The notes under the pieces were generated by a model that made no database searches, was not told where the DNA came from, and saw only the letters and a program-made list of their open reading frames with translations. The translations under genes were made by a program, and so were the position numbers. From the NCBI RefSeq assembly GCF_001306915.1, contig NZ_LJTC01000002.1:568108-632107 (forward strand): DNA of 64,000 nucleotides, read 5' to 3'. Positions 61,608 through 64,000 of this stretch are shown piece by piece; the first letter of the stretch is position 1, and each line of letters begins with the position of its first letter. Source of the DNA: Pseudoalteromonas lipolytica. GTDB lineage: Bacteria > Pseudomonadota > Gammaproteobacteria > Enterobacterales > Alteromonadaceae.

Positions 61608-64000
61608 ATGCAAATGCGCTACTTATCAGCGTGTTTGATGCTTTTACTTAATGCCCCTATACACGCTAATGAAGTAAAGCAACAAGCAACAAATCCTCAA
61701 TGTAATGATAAGAACAATAAGCAATGCTCAGATCAAGAGGTAGAGCGCATTACCATTAAAGGGCAATACATAGGGATTGAAGTACCTGAAGTAATTGGTC
61801 GCGCCTATTTAGATAGAAACTTTATTGAAGCAACTCCAAAAGGTAATGGTGATATCAACGAATTGATTGCCTTACTGCCGGGCGTGCAATTAAGTGAAGA
61901 CTACTACTCGATTGATAACCTTGCGGAAATTAGTGCCCCTGAAATTAGTATTTCGGGTGCAAAGCCTTGGCAAACAGGCTTTATGATTGATGGCATGAAC
62001 TATAACAATCGTCTTGATCCTGCCAGTGCGAGCCGCATTGGCGCCTCTGAAAATGAGGTGTCAGGCGGTGTGCAAAGCATGAATATTAACAGTCAAATCG
62101 TAGAGTCAATTACTGTGTACGATCACAACATTCCAGCAGACTTTGGCGACTTTTCTGGTGGCGTGATTGATGCCGAAACGATATCTGCTTTCTCTAGAGA
62201 AACACGTGTAAGCTTAGGTATTCGTGGTAATCGCAGTGATTGGGGGGAGTACCATATAATCGATAATGATGAGCCAGATGACACCGCTGAGGGCAAAGAC
62301 GCCCTTGAGCCACCAACCTATGAAAAAACCAATATCGATTTTTCAATTCAAAAAGAGTTGACTGACAAGCATGCCTTATTGCTAAGCGTAAGCTATTTAA
62401 AAAGTGATATCTCAGATGTTTCGCTTTCAGCACAAAAGGTCGAAAGTAGAGAAAACATCAATGCATTACTTAAATACAGCTATCGCGATGGCTGGGTTGA
62501 TTCACTCGATTTAAGCGTTATGTATGCCCCTTATACTTCAGATTCATACTTGAAAGACGTGCTTAATAGTGACTACCAAGTCGAAGGAGGAAGCTTTGGT
62601 TTTACGGCTAATTTAGGTGAAGAAACACGCTTTGGTCACTTCAGCAGTAAGTTTAATATGAGCCAAAGTGATAATAATCGCACAGGGCCTGCGCATTTTT
62701 ATACTTGGCTTCAAGCAAAAGGCAAAGAGTGGGGTCAATTAGCCGATCAGAGCCCTGATTCAACTCCTGTTTCAAGATACGGCGGTTATGGCAATCTTGA
62801 TAACACGCAAACCAGCTTTAATTGGCGAAATTCCCTAACACTTGAGCGTAAAAGTTGGGGCAATACTGAGCACGCAATTCGCGTGGGCGCTGAACTCAAC
62901 CATCAAAACTATGAGCGTACCCGCCAACAAAACTATTATAAGTATGACTCGCCAATTCAATACTCATCAACCAACGCACAACTAAACTGTAGTGGCTATA
63001 CCCTTGATTGTGTTGAGCAAAATTTTTATGTTGATTTAGATACCCTTGCCGAGCAATTAGGTGGCAGTATCGATTTTAATAATCCAGAGCACTTGCTTGC
63101 CTACTCGAATAACGTAGCGACAACAGCTCAGTATTTTAACTCACGTTTGGTCACACCCAGTGAACAAATAGACGTAAGCTTAAATAAAGCGGCACTATAT
63201 GCCACCGATGTGATCACCTGGAAACAGTTTGATTTTCATTTAGGTGTTAGATACGACTACGATGATTTTTTCAAAAATCACAATATCGCGCCACGCTTAT
63301 CAATGGGTTATGACGTATTTAACGATGGCAATACACTATTGACCGCGGGTTTAAACCGTTATTACGATGCGGGCCTACTCGGTTATAAAATTAAAGAGCA
63401 ACAAAAGTTTGCTTATCGTGAGTATCGCCCTATTCAAAACGGTTATTTACAAGCTTGGCTTCCTTCTTCTTACACAGGTAACTTCCGCTATATCTATGAC
63501 GACGTAAAAAGTCCTTACGATGATGAAATTGCCTTAGGTCTTCGTCACGCGACAGAAGATTTCGGTAACTTTGCATTAAAATATGTGCACCGTAACAAAA
63601 AAGAACAATTAGCGAGAAACGAAGAAACCAACCTAAAAAATGACGGTTTTAAATATATTACTATTTATAATAATGGTACAGGTGAAAGCGAGCGTTACTC
63701 GCTATCTTGGGATGCCAAATTTGGCGACCATTCAATATGGGCTAATGCATCTTATAGCCAAAACAGTGAAAGCAATAGCGACTACACTGCAACACCCGAT
63801 AACACGCCTGTTGAAACACTGGTTTACTATGAGGGTGAGCTGATGAGCTTATCTGAGTTAGATACCCTTAAAGCGAATTTTGGTCGCCCAGTAACTGCTA
63901 ACTTTGGTTGGAATGCCAACTGGACTGATACTTTTTCAACTGGTCTAACAGCAACCTACAGCGGTAGTTATACAACCGCTATTAAGTCTAGTAACGATCA
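61608..64000 (+). CDS. TonB-dependent receptor (partial, runs off the right edge)
   Basis: This open frame of at least 797 codons starts at ATG 61608 with CAGGAG 7 bases upstream and has no stop before the window ends. Signal peptide (cut near IHA-NEV), then TonB-box-like VERITIKGQ, and plug motifs (LIALLPGVQLSEDYYS, GFMIDGMNYNNRL, NIPADFGDFSGGVIDAET). The plug wording resembles receptors of the FecA/carbohydrate type with a GGVIDAET loop. The Cys in the mature N-terminus (QCNDKNNKQCSD) is unusual. The lipoprotein just upstream may be a surface partner. The total length is unknown. Confidence 0.85.
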   Translation, partial: MQMRYLSACLMLLLNAPIHANEVKQQATNPQCNDKNNKQCSDQEVERITIKGQYIGIEVPEVIGRAYLDRNFIEATPKGNGDINELIALLPGVQLSEDYYSIDNLAEISAPEISISGAKPWQTGFMIDGMNYNNRLDPASASRIGASENEVSGGVQSMNINSQIVESITVYDHNIPADFGDFSGGVIDAETISAFSRETRVSLGIRGNRSDWGEYHIIDNDEPDDTAEGKDALEPPTYEKTNIDFSIQKELTDKHALLLSVSYLKSDISDVSLSAQKVESRENINALLKYSYRDGWVDSLDLSVMYAPYTSDSYLKDVLNSDYQVEGGSFGFTANLGEETRFGHFSSKFNMSQSDNNRTGPAHFYTWLQAKGKEWGQLADQSPDSTPVSRYGGYGNLDNTQTSFNWRNSLTLERKSWGNTEHAIRVGAELNHQNYERTRQQNYYKYDSPIQYSSTNAQLNCSGYTLDCVEQNFYVDLDTLAEQLGGSIDFNNPEHLLAYSNNVATTAQYFNSRLVTPSEQIDVSLNKAALYATDVITWKQFDFHLGVRYDYDDFFKNHNIAPRLSMGYDVFNDGNTLLTAGLNRYYDAGLLGYKIKEQQKFAYREYRPIQNGYLQAWLPSSYTGNFRYIYDDVKSPYDDEIALGLRHATEDFGNFALKYVHRNKKEQLARNEETNLKNDGFKYITIYNNGTGESERYSLSWDAKFGDHSIWANASYSQNSESNSDYTATPDNTPVETLVYYEGELMSLSELDTLKANFGRPVTANFGWNANWTDTFSTGLTATYSGSYTTAIKSSND

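Noticed and set aside
1..64000. tRNA, rRNA or insertion sequences
   Set aside because: I looked for cloverleaf ends, CCA tails, transposase motifs and flanking inverted repeats and found none I could support; short RNAs could be missed by eye.

Overview
The window is a chromosomal segment of a marine gammaproteobacterium of the Alteromonadales, most likely Pseudoalteromonas. This rests on gene content rather than on a marker gene: four TonB-dependent receptors, many lipoproteins and secreted peptidases, a bactofilin/M23 pair, DUF2986 and DUF2256 mini-proteins, a DP-EP-like protein, a YghU-type GST, LigE, and AT-rich intergenic DNA with compact GC-rich terminators. I saw no rRNA, tRNA, CRISPR array, transposase or integrase. 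The segment reads as ordinary chromosome with a few accessory patches.

Layout. 1-3.2 kb: the tail of a transporter, then tyrosine catabolism (hppD, fahA) with a TyrR-like box upstream; the dioxygenase and isomerase that act between these two enzymes are absent. 3.3-5.4 kb: M23 endopeptidase overlapping a bactofilin, then a convergent hotdog protein. 5.5-11.3 kb: exporters, methylglyoxal synthase, YegD-type Hsp70, exported DNA ligase LigE, a HAD phosphatase. 11.4-17.8 kb: a TonB receptor, then two MscS channels flanking an HdeD-like protein. 18-32.5 kb: housekeeping and stress genes (Dcp-type peptidase, GDPD lipoprotein, dienelactone hydrolase, a LysR/DJ-1 divergent pair, rhomboid protease, YghU, S9 peptidase, azoreductase). 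32.5-38.4 kb: an EF-hand pair, photolyase plus DUF2256, OsmC, a porin-like protein, an M20 dipeptidase and DUF2986.

38.4-44.3 kb is more irregular. A REP-like hairpin is followed by four tandem units of about 145 bp, each holding a long imperfect hairpin and an inverted REP-like GTAG hairpin. Next come a TonB receptor carrying both copper-ligand motifs known from OprC (CxxxM and HxM), a frameshifted and internally deleted tandem universal stress protein, an MFS exporter, and an XRE/membrane-protein pair with a paired inverted operator.

44.4-49.2 kb is the best candidate for an undescribed system. A 1082-residue protein combines an OmpR-type winged helix, a STAND-type NTPase, one membrane span and a TPR-like C-terminal region. 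It is followed 23 bp later by a small DP-EP-like protein, a terminator, and a PAS-GGDEF cyclase. The C-terminal third of the large protein is much more AT-rich than the rest. 49.3-56.7 kb: a large TonB receptor, a Tat-exported intradiol-dioxygenase-like lipoprotein, a BaeSR-like two-component system with a Pro/Met-rich sensor loop, and two periplasmic proteins of unknown role. 57-64 kb: MgtE, a large Ig-like/calcium-repeat lipoprotein, and the start of another TonB receptor that runs off the window.

All family assignments come from reading the sequence by eye and from remembered family motifs. No database search was run.
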